Position numbers and translations under genes: made by a program. From Sycobia sp. Sy_11 (lineage: Eukaryota; Arthropoda; Insecta; Hymenoptera; Epichrysomallidae): a stretch of DNA of 64,000 bases. Shown in pieces: positions 49,318-62,265 of this stretch; the stretch's first letter is position 1; each line of letters opens with the position of its first letter. Below the pieces are notes generated by a model that was given only the letters and a program-made list of their open reading frames with translations, searched no databases and was not told the origin of the DNA. The stretch lies in contig JACCIC010000029.1 in assembly GCA_018907035.1 (NCBI GenBank), positions 3,164,501-3,228,500 on the forward strand, written 5' to 3'.

Positions 49318-49369
49318 GGAACCGTCTTCGTATTACATAATTTAGCCAACGACAATCGAAACTCGACAT

Positions 49370-50060
49370 TCTCCGCGTAAAACGGACGATCGACCCCGAT
49401 GGCCTTACGGAGCGAAAATCCATCCACCCCCCCCCCCACCTCACCCTTCACGCACAACCACGAAGTCTCTTAACGACACTCCGCGCGGCTCCTACGCCTC
49501 CCCCCTCCCCCGTCCCTCTCACTCGGAACGCTTCACGCACGCGCACCTATATATATATATATATATACATACGACAATTGGATTAATTATACAGTCGATT
49601 AGTGCGGCTGGGATACGAGTGCGAGCGAGGGGGAACGGAGCGGGAGTGCAAGGGAAGGAGAAGCTTTAGCATATTCGGCGTCGCGCCGTCCGGTCCGGAT
49701 ATCATTTTACCCACCCCGGCGTGTCGGCTCGGCTATCAATCCCGGCTTGTCAGTCGCTGCCTGCTGCTTCTATATATACCGATGGCGAACGAGAAGGAGG
49801 TTGGGGGGGGGGAGGAGGGGCAACGAACCGGAGCAGGGGCGCGTGCGCGCGATAAAGATCCTCGTGTGGAGATACGCGCGGGTGTGTATATATATACAGA
49901 GTTTCGGCTAATAAGGCCGCCCACGGACGGGTGCACGCATCGCGTCACCGCCGCCATGGGCGGTGGGCCTCTTTAACGTCCGGACTCAGCTTTCCGGTGC
50001 AGCTTTTCGCCCGCGGCACACGTGGTCACGTGCGTATGCGTATGTGCGCGCGCGCACATA
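49370..50060. other. CpG-rich island with homopolymer tracts
   Basis: C tract near 49425, G tract near 49803, short (TA)n at 49548-49567. The 124-codon plus-strand frame (49602-49976) has no recognizable domain. Confidence 0.6.
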
Positions 50061-50064
50061 CTAT

Positions 50065-50099
<35 letters not shown>

Positions 50100-50100
50100 G
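50065..50100. repeat. (GA)n-(GACA)n compound microsatellite
   Basis: GA to 50079, then five GACA units. Confidence 0.95.
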
Positions 50101-50605
50101 AAGGAGGTTGCTTTTGGATTTCTTTGCTTTTCGAAACCTGCGAGGGTTGCTGGTAGTGCGTGGCTTCGCTGTATAAATGTTGTACATATAAAGCGCAGGC
50201 CGAGTCTGCTACTTGGACGGTCGGAGATTATATGCATGGTGTAGAGGATATGCTGTACGACATAACTGCGAGAGCGATAATTAATGAGGAAACGAGGGTG
50301 GGGCTCTTGCTTTTTTCTCGGGGCGTTACACGATATTATATTTTTGGAGGCCAGAGGCTCGTTGAGGGACGCGCTGTCGTTCGAGAAAACGGATTCAATG
50401 ATTTTCGATGGAGATTGTAAAAAGGAGCCTTTGCGTTATTACAATTATCACAGAAATGTCAATAGTACACTGTCTGGATTTTAATTCAGGCGCTTTTCAT
50501 TCGAATCATCGGAGCTCCTTACATAGGAATTCTTATGAAACAATTAATATTACGAGAAATTATTGCAATCAATTTGAAAAAACGATATAAGAAAATATTT
50601 CAAAT

Positions 50606-50607
<2 letters not shown>

Positions 50608-50644
<37 letters not shown>
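50608..50644. repeat. (TA)n microsatellite
   Basis: 37 bp; the last TA array before an 8-kb gap. Confidence 0.98.
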
Positions 50645-50645
<1 letters not shown>

Positions 50646-51449
50646 CTATTTCTTTGTCAAGGGGTATTTAGTAATATTTTTATTAATAATATACTATCTA
50701 TTATAATAAATAATATAATATCTATTAAGTTTATTACAAAAATTTCATAATCATTTAAGATTCTTTAAATTTATACATATAATATGCTTATTATTATACA
50801 ATCTGTAATTATGTATAAATTATATTCTTTAAGATTAATGATATTATATCCATTTTTTTATTATCAATAATTTTCACACGTTTTTTCCTTCTTTTTCTAC
50901 AGCATGAATTATGTATTAGGCTGAGACTAGACAAAACATCTTAAGTGCAAACTCTGCTGTTTTACTTGGACATTTGCATTTACGCTAATTATATCGTCTG
51001 AAACATTATTTGAACAAATATACTGAGAGATAGACTATCGATACTACATTTTTTGCTTAGAAGCTGTGTTCTTTACGCACGCACGCTGAACTAGTAGATA
51101 AAATCACAAGAAAGAATTTTAAACAAAAGCGTTATTTTATCTAAAAACGACAAGTAGTTTATAGAACAATTATTCATATTTCGCCGTTTAAAATATAAAC
51201 GTTTCGCGCGGCATGACGATGATAATACACGGTCGCCGAACGAGATGACGCTTTTGACTAAAAAATAATTTTTAGTTAAACTTCGTGCTTCCCGGAAATT
51301 TCTACCGTGACGCGTTTGTAAAAACAAATTTAGCCGTTAAAATTTACTTTAGGAAAACAGAATTTTTTTTTTAAGAATCGAAGCGAGAAGGATTAAGCAA
51401 GTGTCCTTTTTTCTGTGATGTAAGCAGATGTAAGTATTCTCTTTATATC
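50645..51449. other. AT-rich DNA, nothing recognized
   Basis: Short frames only. Confidence 0.55.
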
Positions 51450-52130
51450 TGACTCGTGTGTATAGGAATATGCGGCCAAAACCGTCTGTCCGTTTACGCA
51501 ACGTTGCCGGAGCAACGAGCGAAATAAAGAGCCGAAATAAAAGTGTCGTATATATAATTCTCCGCAACCGGGCGAAACCGAATAAACCTCCTCCTTCCCT
51601 CCTCTCCACCCCTTGTCTCTTTTCTACCTATATCTATCTATCTATATCTATAGGTGTAGAAAAGAGGGCAGGGCACAGATATTTGCAGGTCTACTCGCGG
51701 ACGCTTTCTTAATTTATATTATGAGGGAGAGAGACAGAGAGAGACAAAGAGAGAATGGGCCACGCGCACGGTGTGTCGAAAAGCCTCCCTGGACTGAAAC
51801 GAGGACGACGACGGGGTGCAGGGGAGTGGGGGGTGGGGCGCTCGCGTGCTCCGTGTCCGCTGTCACGAGGCTATATAACCCTCTGGTTAATTTCCATACT
51901 CCTCCCCTGCCGCCACCACCGCCACCACCCCCACTCCCCATTCGCCGCGTTAACTCGGCTGGGTGACACGCCGCCGGATCGGGTCTCGGAAATCCGAGGG
52001 CAGGTCGCCTTGGCTGTTTTTCCTCTTCCACGTCACCCCCCCCCTCCCCCATCCGCAAACCCACACCAGGATTCGAAACCGCGAGGGAGGGGTGTGGACT
52101 CCGTCGTGGCTTTTATTCTCCCCTATTTTT
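51450..52130. other. CpG-rich island
   Basis: GA-rich stretch 51722-51755, C-rich stretch 51900-51950 and C tract near 52037. A 6-bp hairpin (CGTTGC, CGGA, GCAACG) lies near 51500. Frames on both strands overlap; no gene called. Confidence 0.6.
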
Positions 52131-52381
52131 GAGGCTCATTAATTTTTTCTCTAACTCTTGGGCGAGGACACATACTGCCTCTGCGGTCATACTCCGTGTA
52201 TATATATGTGTATATATATAATCGCAGCAATATAATAGCCGCAGCAAACGGTTCGATGACGATCTCGTTTTATAGTATATGATCGATCGCGATCTTTACC
52301 CGAATTCGAACGAATTGCTAGTGATATATCTATAATATTTGCTTTTATAAGCGTATATTGAATGCGCAATTATCTGCCCCC

Positions 52382-52386
<5 letters not shown>

Positions 52387-52424
<38 letters not shown>
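52387..52424. repeat. (TC)19 microsatellite
   Basis: 38 bp. Confidence 0.97.
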
Positions 52425-52427
<3 letters not shown>

Positions 52428-53332
52428 CTATATATAAATATATGAACAGAGAAAACGTCCACCGCGTGCAGGAGGGCGGTTTATTTCTATTGAGTAGAAA
52501 TAAAAATTTGCCGAGTATACGCTTTATAGTGTTCAAATGGAGTTCAAATGGAAAGAACTTACTTTAAATTTTCAAACGTATTAAAACAAAATTAATGTGA
52601 TATAATTGTTTGCTTTAGATTCTAATTAAGTACACAATATAAGAAGAACGTAATAAAAGAAAAATAATTATGTAATACATTTATTATTTTTCTTAATAAT
52701 GTTAATATGTGCATTGTGTTATTAGATAACGATCTTATCGTAAGTAAATGACTGTTCCATTATCGTATTTTTAATATTTTAAACAACTGTTTATTATGAT
52801 TTCTCGTCAATTTAATATTACAGTATAAATCGAATCTTGAAATCAATTCTTTTTTACTTGGAATTTTTACAGTCATAGGTTTAGAGACTCAATGAAAACT
52901 TAAATCAATATCAACACGTCTATTTAAAGTGATTTCTTTACAATAATCTACCTTCATTTTTATTTTTTCTTTAACAAATTTTTAAGGGCCTCCGAAATTT
53001 TACTAATGCAAGCAATACTCCCACCAATTCATTTTATACCTAGACCGACCATATTTATCTGTTTAACTGCTGCAGATCGTAGCGCATATTTTACAAGTTG
53101 CTAAAATATCCGTGTTCGGTTTTTCGCTATAATGTATGTTCTTATAGCATATGATATTTCTAAAATACAATACACATATATCCTATAGCTATTATGCAGT
53201 TTTCACGAATTATTTTGAAAATTCCGTGGACTTTTTCGAGTTCAGATAAGATGGTGAAAAAAATTTTGTAAATAACGAAAAAAACACTAAAAAAACTGAA
53301 ATATCTACGATTCATCCTATACAAGTCTACTG
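52425..53332. other. AT-rich DNA, no gene seen
   Basis: No arrays; an 81-codon minus-strand frame (53405-53160) overlaps the tRNA-like fragment and is unrecognized. Confidence 0.5.
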
Positions 53333-53370
53333 CTGAGCTCATCGGTAAGACATGAGACTCAATCGTAGAC
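53333..53370 (+). pseudogene. tRNA-Lys-like fragment (tRNA pseudogene or SINE head)
   Basis: The stretch GAGCTCATCGGTAAGAC then ATGAGACTC then AATC follows the D-arm/A-box and anticodon-stem order of animal tRNA-Lys(CTT), with one substitution and about three small indels over some 33 nt. The two T residues of the CTT anticodon are missing. No acceptor-stem partner or B box (GGTTCGA) follows, so it is not a working tRNA. It sits about 160 bp upstream of the mariner. A tRNA-derived SINE head is an alternative reading. Chance similarity cannot be excluded without covariance scoring. Confidence 0.4.
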
Positions 53371-53530
53371 CTAGAGGAACGAAGAAAATTCCAAGAATAT
53401 ACCAATACTCAGGTTACGTGGCAAGTGACTATGTGCTTTTGATTATACGTTTATGAGAAAAGTATAAAAAAAAATTCGAGAGAAATGGGCTTTATTTCTT
53501 TCTCGAAATTAGAAAATCTTCGTATACATT

Positions 53531-53560
53531 TACGAGGGTTACTATTTATATTTTGAGCCT
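53531..53560 (+). repeat. mariner 5' terminal inverted repeat
   Basis: Begins TACGAGGGTTACTATTTA and pairs with the reverse complement of 54745-54774 over 30 bp with five mismatches. Confidence 0.88.
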
Positions 53561-53719
53561 TGGCCTACCAAGTATTTGCAGCCGTCATCTGGTGTGTCCA
53601 ATTGAAAATTTGACCTTTTTAACCACCTTCGGAACGTTTCGTCCATTAAGTATAACATACGTTATATATAGCAACTTAAAAATTTTGTCTCAGCGAAAAA
53701 ACGGAACTAACTCTATCAA

Positions 53720-54703
53720 GGCAAGAGTGCATCGACTTTTTTCGATAAAGCCCCATCCTTGGCCACTGTGAAACGCTGGTGTAATGAATTTCGTCTTGGC
53801 CGCAGTTTGCTCAGACGAATTCTAACGAATTCAGTAAAGATCGTCCAAACTCGCTTGTGGTCCCAGAAAACATTGATGCTGTGCGCGAACTGATAAAGCA
53901 AGATCGACATACGACATACCGTGGGATTGAGGTACCTTTGGTCATTAGTGTGACGAGCATGAATAAGATATTTCTTGGCCATTTAGGTGTTAAAAAGGTT
54001 TGTTCACGTTGGATCCCGCATAATTTGACAAAAGCTCAAAAAAATGCTCGTGTCAATTGTTGCAAAGAAATGCTCAAAAAATACAATCGCGATGCACCAA
54101 AAGTTGTGTATAACATCTGCGTCGAATCATCTGTGAGGAACCATCGATCTATGCGTATAAGCCCGAAAGAAAATAGCAATCCACTATATGGGTCTTCGCA
54201 GACGTGCCCAATCTTACCAAAGTTGTTCGTGCTCGAAGCACCTCAAAGCAAATGATCGTCAATTTCTTCAGAATAGCTGGAAATGTGGCCGTCGTACCAT
54301 TAGAGCAACGTAGAACGGTGGATTCTGAATGGTACATAACCATTTGTTTGTCAGAAATGCTTTATGAAATAAAAAAAAACAATCGGCAACGATTCTTCAT
54401 CTATATAATGCGTGCTCTGACAGATCGGTTCAAGCAAACGAATTTTTGACAAGCCAAAACATCAAATTGATGGATCATCCGCCTTATAGCCCTGATATGG
54501 CACCCAATGACTTCTTCTTATTCCCGCACATCACAAATTAATTGCGTGGTCAACGCTTGTCGGTACCTGAATAAACCGTTGATGCTTTCAAATACCATGT
54601 TTTGGAGGTACCACAATCTGAATGGAAAAAGTGTTACGAAAATTGGTTCGAACGCATGAAAAAGTGTAATGTTGATCAAAATGGAAAATACTTCGAAAAA
54701 TAA
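53720..54703 (+). pseudogene. Decayed mariner transposase
   Basis: In a living element this protein cuts and rejoins transposon ends using a DD34D catalytic triad. Visible pieces, in order: a helix-turn-helix-like stretch SLATVKRWCNEF near 53745; VVPENIDAVREL near 53857; the linker motif WIPHNLT at 54010-54030 (family consensus WVPHEL); RARSTSKQM near 54225; VPLEQRRTV near 54292; YSPDMAPNDFFLFP at 54485-54526; and a C-terminus ending in YFEK and TAA at 54701. Damage: at least two frameshifts, one of them at the first catalytic motif near 54130 where the GDE block is broken; HLYN in place of the expected HHDN, so the second Asp is Tyr (TAT at 54404-54406); in-frame stops near 54539 and 54572. 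The third Asp (GAC at 54509-54511) is intact. An AATAAA lies just after the stop. Confidence 0.9.
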
Positions 54704-54744
54704 TAAAATAACTTTCTATAATAAATTACTGTCTTTTGATTATT

Positions 54745-54774
54745 AGGCTTAAAATGTAAATAGCAACCTACGTA
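54745..54774 (-). repeat. mariner 3' terminal inverted repeat
   Basis: Inverted partner of 53531-53560. Ends with ACCTACGTA, giving a terminal TA. Confidence 0.88.
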
Positions 54775-56984
54775 TCAAATTTGTTTCGTACGTCCTAGGA
54801 ATATTATCGCTTGCTGTGCTACTAATAAACTCGGTTACATGTGATCTTAGAGCGCAACGTACATGTAGAAATATTCAGTTATATAATAATTATTTCTCTT
54901 TCTTTATGTAATCTGTTGTTTACCTCGATTTAGGCGTAAAAAAGAACATTTCTAAATATTCTTCTATATAAACGTAACGAGCATTGATTACCAATTTATT
55001 AAATATACCGTTCTCATTTATTTTTCATTTAATTTTTTTTTTCATGAACAATGAAAATCATGGAATTCTCGCTATCTAATCACGATGTGTACGCAAATCA
55101 AATGAGTTGAAATCACGCGAAGTCGTTTGAAGTCATAAGTATTTAATCAGTACATAAAACACTAAAATACACCGTGTAGAAATATCCTGAACGTATCTCC
55201 AGTACGAGCTAGATTCCAGTGAGCAATACCGACGATGTCCTCGAGTAGAATTTTTCCTTGTAATTATTCCATTTTCATGATATTCTATGTGTTATTCTAT
55301 TAAATGTTGTCAACTTTACTTAATTTTTGTCTATATAGGAAAGGTCAGGAACAGATAGGAATATATATTTTGAAACTACTTACATGTCCTTTCTTTTTAC
55401 TTACCCCTGTAAGTTAGAAATGCCTAGCTAAGATCGAAAAAAATATTCTATATTGCCCACGCTTTATCAACGATCGAGTGCTCATGTATATGAATTTATG
55501 ATTTATTACTCGCATGCATCCAAAAATATAGTAAATTTTCTTTTTAATATCGACAAACTGCATAAAAATATATCAATTTAAATGTTAAAACTACTATTCT
55601 AATAATCAACTAAATTATTAATTGATTTTTCGTGCGGTATTATATAACGATATTATATAATGAAATAAAAAATCAGATGATTGAAATCGTCAGATGTCCT
55701 AGTTATAATGAAAGAAAGCAAAATAATGTATATATAGGATATTGTATTGTATTTTACATTTTTTCATAAATCTCTTTCAATAATAATTATTTCAACAAAA
55801 AAAATGAAATCTGTAAAAAACAATTTTTAACAAAAGTATACTAGATAGGCGAGTTTGATGTATTCTCAACATAGCAATAACTTTTAACACGTATTCTCAT
55901 GTCCCTGGTAGAAATGCTAAACATTTTTAAGCTATAAACAAAGTATTTAATTATGAAGCAACCTAGTAATAAGCTATTGAAATGTGGTAGTAGTAATTAG
56001 CTTAACATTTTACGTTCCGGTCATTTCGTTTGATCTATAGATAAATTTTCTAAAGCTATTTTTTAGGTATTTGAGATCCATAATAGTTAGTTTCGTATTA
56101 GTGTATTTTTGGTTATGATTAAAATTTATCTTAAAACAAGGTTAAGGGTTATAACATACAGCCTATCTAAAAAATGAATGTCATTATTAAGCATTATTAT
56201 CTAAGTTAATTGACGTTGATGTGAATGTAAATAAAACATTTACAGTTTTTTTCTGAATAATAAAAAAATTTTATATTATTTCAATTTAATTTTCTGACTA
56301 ACATTTAGAATCAAGATAATCATTTATCTGAAATTCCATTTCCTTTTTGAACGTTTGAAGTATTTTTGTGTGTTGTTTCCAATAGTTAAAATAATAAAAT
56401 TTCAAAGCTACGTTGATTTATAAAAATCCTTCTACAAATACCTATTTATAATATACAATAAATAACCTTAATATTATTACAATAATAATGACATGAAATT
56501 ATTAAGTGTCTAATAATGTTTGCTATAATACTTCATATATCTCATGCTATTTGGAATTACGCGCGTGTCGAATTGTCGAACGTCCTCTGTCAGCTCGCCT
56601 GTACGTGTACTATACTGTGCGAAACCAGGTTAAATTTCTAATATTCAAAAGACTCCTTTTCAAAACAGACTTTATTATTCTTTTGTAATTTTTTGAAACT
56701 ATTTACGTATCTTATGATGTTTATTTTATTCAATAAACAATATATTATCACAATATTGTATAAATATTAAGTTTTTCCACTGTAGTAATGGAAATTTACA
56801 TTCGAATTAAAATGCTCATTTACTAGCCAGAAACAAGGTTCCAGCTTCAAACCTAGTTTCTACCTATTTTTTATTTTATTGACAATATTCACACTTTTCA
56901 TTCTAAGATTTGCCTAGTTTTAAGCCACGATAGTTGAATCTATTTTGAATACCTGGTAACTACTTTCCAACCAATTGAAAACTG
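54775..56984. other. AT-rich, microsatellite-free DNA
   Basis: No frame above 60 codons and no dinucleotide array. Around 55060-55140 a few GAAATCACGCGAAGTCG-type 10-mers echo the phased arrays. Confidence 0.55.
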
Positions 56985-57515
56985 TTAGATTTGTACCAGG
57001 GCTATTTTATAAAAAATTTATATGAAATACTTTCCAAAAGTCCGAAATATATTAACATAAAAAATATTGTATAATTAAATTAAAAATCAGTTCACTAATA
57101 TAGTCAAATGTCGTGTTGATTGTGATCAAGGCAAACATAATAATATATGAAAAAAGGCAATTAAAAAAAATAAATGGGAAACTTAATAATATATATTTAG
57201 TTAATATATTATATTATAAGTACTGTAATACCGATAAAAATATTTATTAATATAATATAATAATATATGGTCATAGCATATTAAGAAATTTACAATTTAT
57301 AAATCTTATATGTATTTTATAAAAACTTTATAGAATATTTTTCTAAAGTCAGTAACATATTAAGATAAAAATAAAAACATAATAATATATGTAATTGTAT
57401 TATAAATCTTTTCATTGAAGAACCAAAAACTTTTCATATACCAGAACAATATTTATACATATGTTTCTAACATACATTCCGAAATAGATTAATAAAAAAA
57501 ATTATATTACGTAAT
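56985..57515 (+). repeat. Possible diverged AT-rich internal duplications
   Basis: Blocks of the type TACCAG..CTATTTTATA followed about 45 bp later by TCCGAAATA.ATTAA occur at 56994 and 57440, with a weaker intermediate copy near 57315; ATAATAATATATG recurs at 57136, 57255 and 57381. Composition bias could explain part of this. Confidence 0.25.
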
Positions 57516-58560
57516 AACAACTTAAAACAATGGGTCATGAAAACAAATGGTCGAGTGTATTTTATATGCACCCCTGTAAATAACAAAATGTACAGTTTAC
57601 AAAAAATATAACTAAAACTCTAAAAAATAATAATAAATAAATAGTTTTAACGCAATGCAGCTTAATAAAATAATGAGAACATTTAAAAATAGCCGAGTTT
57701 ATTTTCACATCATTTTGTACATTCGGCATAAATGGCATCCCTTGTGTCTTTTTCTAAAAGCATTAATAAAAGTACAATGAGTAGGCGAATAATAGATATT
57801 AAAATGAGTATGCACTTGTTATCAAATTATAATAAGCAGAGCACAAAGAAAATATGAGTATTTCAATATCACACGAGTAGGTGAAAACATTCTTACTAAA
57901 AATTTATAAAAATATATATAACAAATAAATACTATTCACTTGTGCATTTATAAGACAGAAATAATTATTTTGGATAATCGATGTTGTTAAGTGAACGTTC
58001 TTCCGCTATTTACTCTGATGATTCATCATTATTAAGAAAAAATAGGAGCCAGGCACTTCCCACAAAGTTCAAGCTGTTTCCTTTTTTAAATAATTAATTT
58101 TAGCATAAAAGAATTTTACGGTAGATAGAGAAATCTGAATAAATAAGGCTTTATTGATAAATAAATTTCAATTTTGTAACTACATACATTTTAAATAGCC
58201 AAAAATGTGAATAGTAATATGATTTATAGTTTATTACGAATGAATGAATTCTAAAGATTATATGAAGTTTCAGAACACGTATCTGTCAAATTTTTACAAC
58301 AGCTTCTCTGATCTTATATATTCTATTTCCTCTCCACCACTGTGTTCGTCCTCGAATAAACGCTTATGCATGCTATTGTAGCCATGTTCCGACCATACGT
58401 CCTGATGCAATTTTTCCAAACCTATACATGTATATATATAGGAAGGGCGCCTCAACGTAAAACTGCCAAAGCCCCTGCACGCGCATATTACCGACCTAAT
58501 GGCCCGTGATTGATACACGCGCGGGACAGGTCACGACTATGCGTCTATGTATATATATAT
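57516..58560. other. AT-rich DNA, no gene seen
   Basis: One 74-codon minus-strand frame (58518-58294), unrecognized. Confidence 0.55.
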
Positions 58561-58611
58561 ATAGGGGAGGGAGAGAATCACACATAATTGAATTGATCGG
58601 TGTGAATGCGA

Positions 58612-58612
<1 letters not shown>

Positions 58613-58658
<46 letters not shown>
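58613..58658. repeat. (TA)23 microsatellite
   Basis: 46 bp. Confidence 0.98.
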
Positions 58659-58659
<1 letters not shown>

Positions 58660-58660
<1 letters not shown>

Positions 58661-58867
58661 AAAATCAGATTGACGCTATAATAATATAATCGGAAGCTCG
58701 CGCGCGAGGCTGGAGCAGCGTGCGCGAGATAAACCGCTTTGGGCCATATATGCGGGATCGCTGTGCTGATTTTTGACGCGCTTCTCTTCCTTCCTTCCTT
58801 CCTCCTCAGCCGACCACCACCCCCTCTCTATACAAGCAGGAATGGATGGGAGAGCACGCGCGCGCGT

Positions 58868-58905
<38 letters not shown>

Positions 58906-59040
58906 CACTCTCTCTCTCGCGCGCGCGCGCGCTTTACGGTGGATAAAGTCGCCTATAATCGGATTTTGACGATTGAGTTCTCGATCTCGTCGCGTGCGCA
59001 GCCCCTTGGAGTAGGAGGGAGGTTTTTGATAACCGATGCA
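58660..59040. other. GC-rich segment with CA, CT and CG repeats
   Basis: GC-rich DNA flanking a (CA)n array and a (CG)n run at 58918-58931. TTCC repeats near 58790. No coding signal. Confidence 0.5.
58869..58931. repeat. (CA)n-(CT)n-(CG)n compound repeat
   Basis: CA to 58902, short CT run 58907-58917, CG 58918-58931. Confidence 0.96.
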
Positions 59041-60059
59041 TGTGGTTGTTTATATATATATATATCTGAAGCTATAATTCCGTAAAGATGCGATATCGTT
59101 TATCTCCGTGTTATGAAAATGAATCCTTTTTATTTTTTAATCTATCTTTGCATAATTTTTATGTAGTAGATTATGTCATTTCCTTTATCAATTACATACA
59201 TATGAATGACATTAGAAAACTGAGATATTTGTCAAGTTTATTGATACCTATTTCCTTGGTTTATACACGTTACAAAGGTTAATTAGTTCATTATAATAAT
59301 AATAATATGAAAAGAAATAATAGACCGAACCGTTTTACATCAGTTGAAAATGAAAAATGTTTAGATTATACTTGCTAACGCGTAAATCGTCGTTTTTGAT
59401 TTATTATTAATAAAAACTGAAAATTTAATTGATTTTTTTTAGTCTGATCGGGATATCTATGTTTAGATTAAATATCAAAACTTCTAAATTTTTCAAATGA
59501 ATTGTCAACAATTACAAGAGAAATTCAATCCCAAAGGATTTTCATTATACTTGTCACGATAATCAACATCAGGCGAATCAATAATCAGAATCAATTTCAA
59601 TTTGTTTACATTCAATAAATTAATATAAATATTTTAAAACGATTTTACAATTTTATTGATAAAGTACTATAATTTTAATGCTCGTAATGACAGTCAGATT
59701 GCCGTCTTTACAATCACTTCCGTATCATCTGAAATGGAAAATTTGAATTATAAAAGTCAGTAAAATAAATCACTAAAATTACTGCTTTGAACTGAAACGG
59801 ATTGCAAATTATTTCAAATAGTATTTCATATGATGTTTTGAAGGACGATTGCAAAAGCTACATATGATTCCCTGCTAATTAAATATGCCTCCTATCTTTA
59901 TACCTTGGCAATCAAAATATGATGAAAAGCATTAATTGAATTTTGGACAAATGATACAACGAATTCATGAATGAGTAAGTTCCGAGTATACGTAGCTTCT
60001 TAGGATTGCGCAAAATCTTCAACGTACCATATCTAATATAACCAACTCGTATTTCATTC
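59041..60059. other. AT-rich DNA, no gene seen
   Basis: Short frames only. ATTGCAAATTATTTCAAATA (59801) resembles a few units of the phased 10-bp repeat. Confidence 0.55.
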
Positions 60060-60614
60060 TCGTCCCATAAACAAGTCTCGCAGCACAATCGACCAAATCC
60101 TGCCCTCTTCGGCCTCCTCCCTCCCAGTACTCGCCCGAGCATCCCAGTAGTTTTTCGCCATATATAGATAGATACTCTCCTCCTTCTCCCATGGCCGTGC
60201 CGCCGAATCCCTTGGACAGAGACGCCTGATGCGCCATTCCAATCTCCCCCCCCCCGGGAGGGGAGTCCTTACTGCGTAAACGGGGGCTTCTTCGAATATC
60301 GGCGCACTTCACACCTCCGCCAAATACAGAGCGAATCAACTAACGGTGCATTAAACATCATGAAAACGGTTCAATTTCCAAAATCCATCGAATCTCCGCG
60401 CCTTTGTCTCTTCGGCGGCCCTGTACACTGTTCGTATGTCTATATATAGACGCGGCGTCCCTGTTATCGTCGTTGTCGTCGTCGTCCTCGTCGTCATATA
60501 GGAGGCGCAAAACAGCAGCAGTAGGAGAACTCCCCATGCGGTCGGTAGAGTCGGCTTTACCGGGAGAGCCCAGCGCGCCCGCGCGCGAACAACCATCATG
60601 CATATTCAAAAGCT

Positions 60615-60620
<6 letters not shown>
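60060..60620. other. CpG-rich island
   Basis: Contains a 10-C tract running into GGGAGGGGAG (60246-60265) and GTC triplets at 60468-60496. Frames of 80-106 codons on the minus strand show no recognizable domain. Confidence 0.55.

Positions 60621-60672
<52 letters not shown>
60619..60672. repeat. (AT)27 microsatellite
   Basis: 54 bp. Confidence 0.98.
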
Positions 60673-60674
<2 letters not shown>

Positions 60675-60757
60675 AGCGCCAATACCACGCGACCAGAGAA
60701 ACGAAGAGAGGCAACGTCGAGCCTCCTGCTTTCGCACGGCATCGTCATCAGCGTTGC

Positions 60758-62059
<1,302 letters not shown>

Positions 62060-62265
62060 CATTCCATAAGATTCCATTGATTCGTATGGAGTATTTCACA
62101 TATGAGTATATCGCGCTTCCTGTTTATCTACTTCGGCCCTTGCAATATATTGAGAATCTTGGAAATTTGATCAAATTGTTTTTTTTTCAGCCAGGCTTCA
62201 ACAAGGATTAGGCTATCGAATTCTTTTATATGCTTTCTAATTTCATTTTTTTTAACATTCAGACT
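62060..62265 (-). pseudogene. LINE endonuclease-domain remnant (Jockey/CR1-like)
   Basis: On the minus strand, NVKKNEIRKHIKEFDSLILV (62259 downward) then EAWLK matches the start of the apurinic-endonuclease domain of non-LTR retrotransposons (N..S...K..E....FDI..L.ETWL). After a frameshift the next block, FSIYCKGRSR then stop then TGSAIYSYVKYSI (about 62145-62089), matches the GY...R.DR...GGG...YVK.. segment. An in-frame stop and the frameshift show it is dead. No reverse transcriptase motifs were seen on either side, so only a short fragment survives. The clade is uncertain. Confidence 0.55.

Larger units (their letters stand above)
53531..54774 (+). mobile_element. Full-length, inactive mariner-family DNA transposon
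   Basis: A 1,244-bp element bounded by matching terminal inverted repeats (53531-53560 and 54745-54774, 25 of 30 positions identical) with TA at both outer ends, as expected for Tc1/mariner insertion at TA. The interior encodes a recognizable mariner transposase on the plus strand, spread over several reading frames. The length is normal for mariner (about 1.3 kb), so both ends survive. The transposase has frameshifts, stops and catalytic substitutions, so the copy is dead. The transposase differs in type from the remnant at 41.8-42.4 kb. Family assignment rests on motif recognition, without a database search. Confidence 0.9.
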
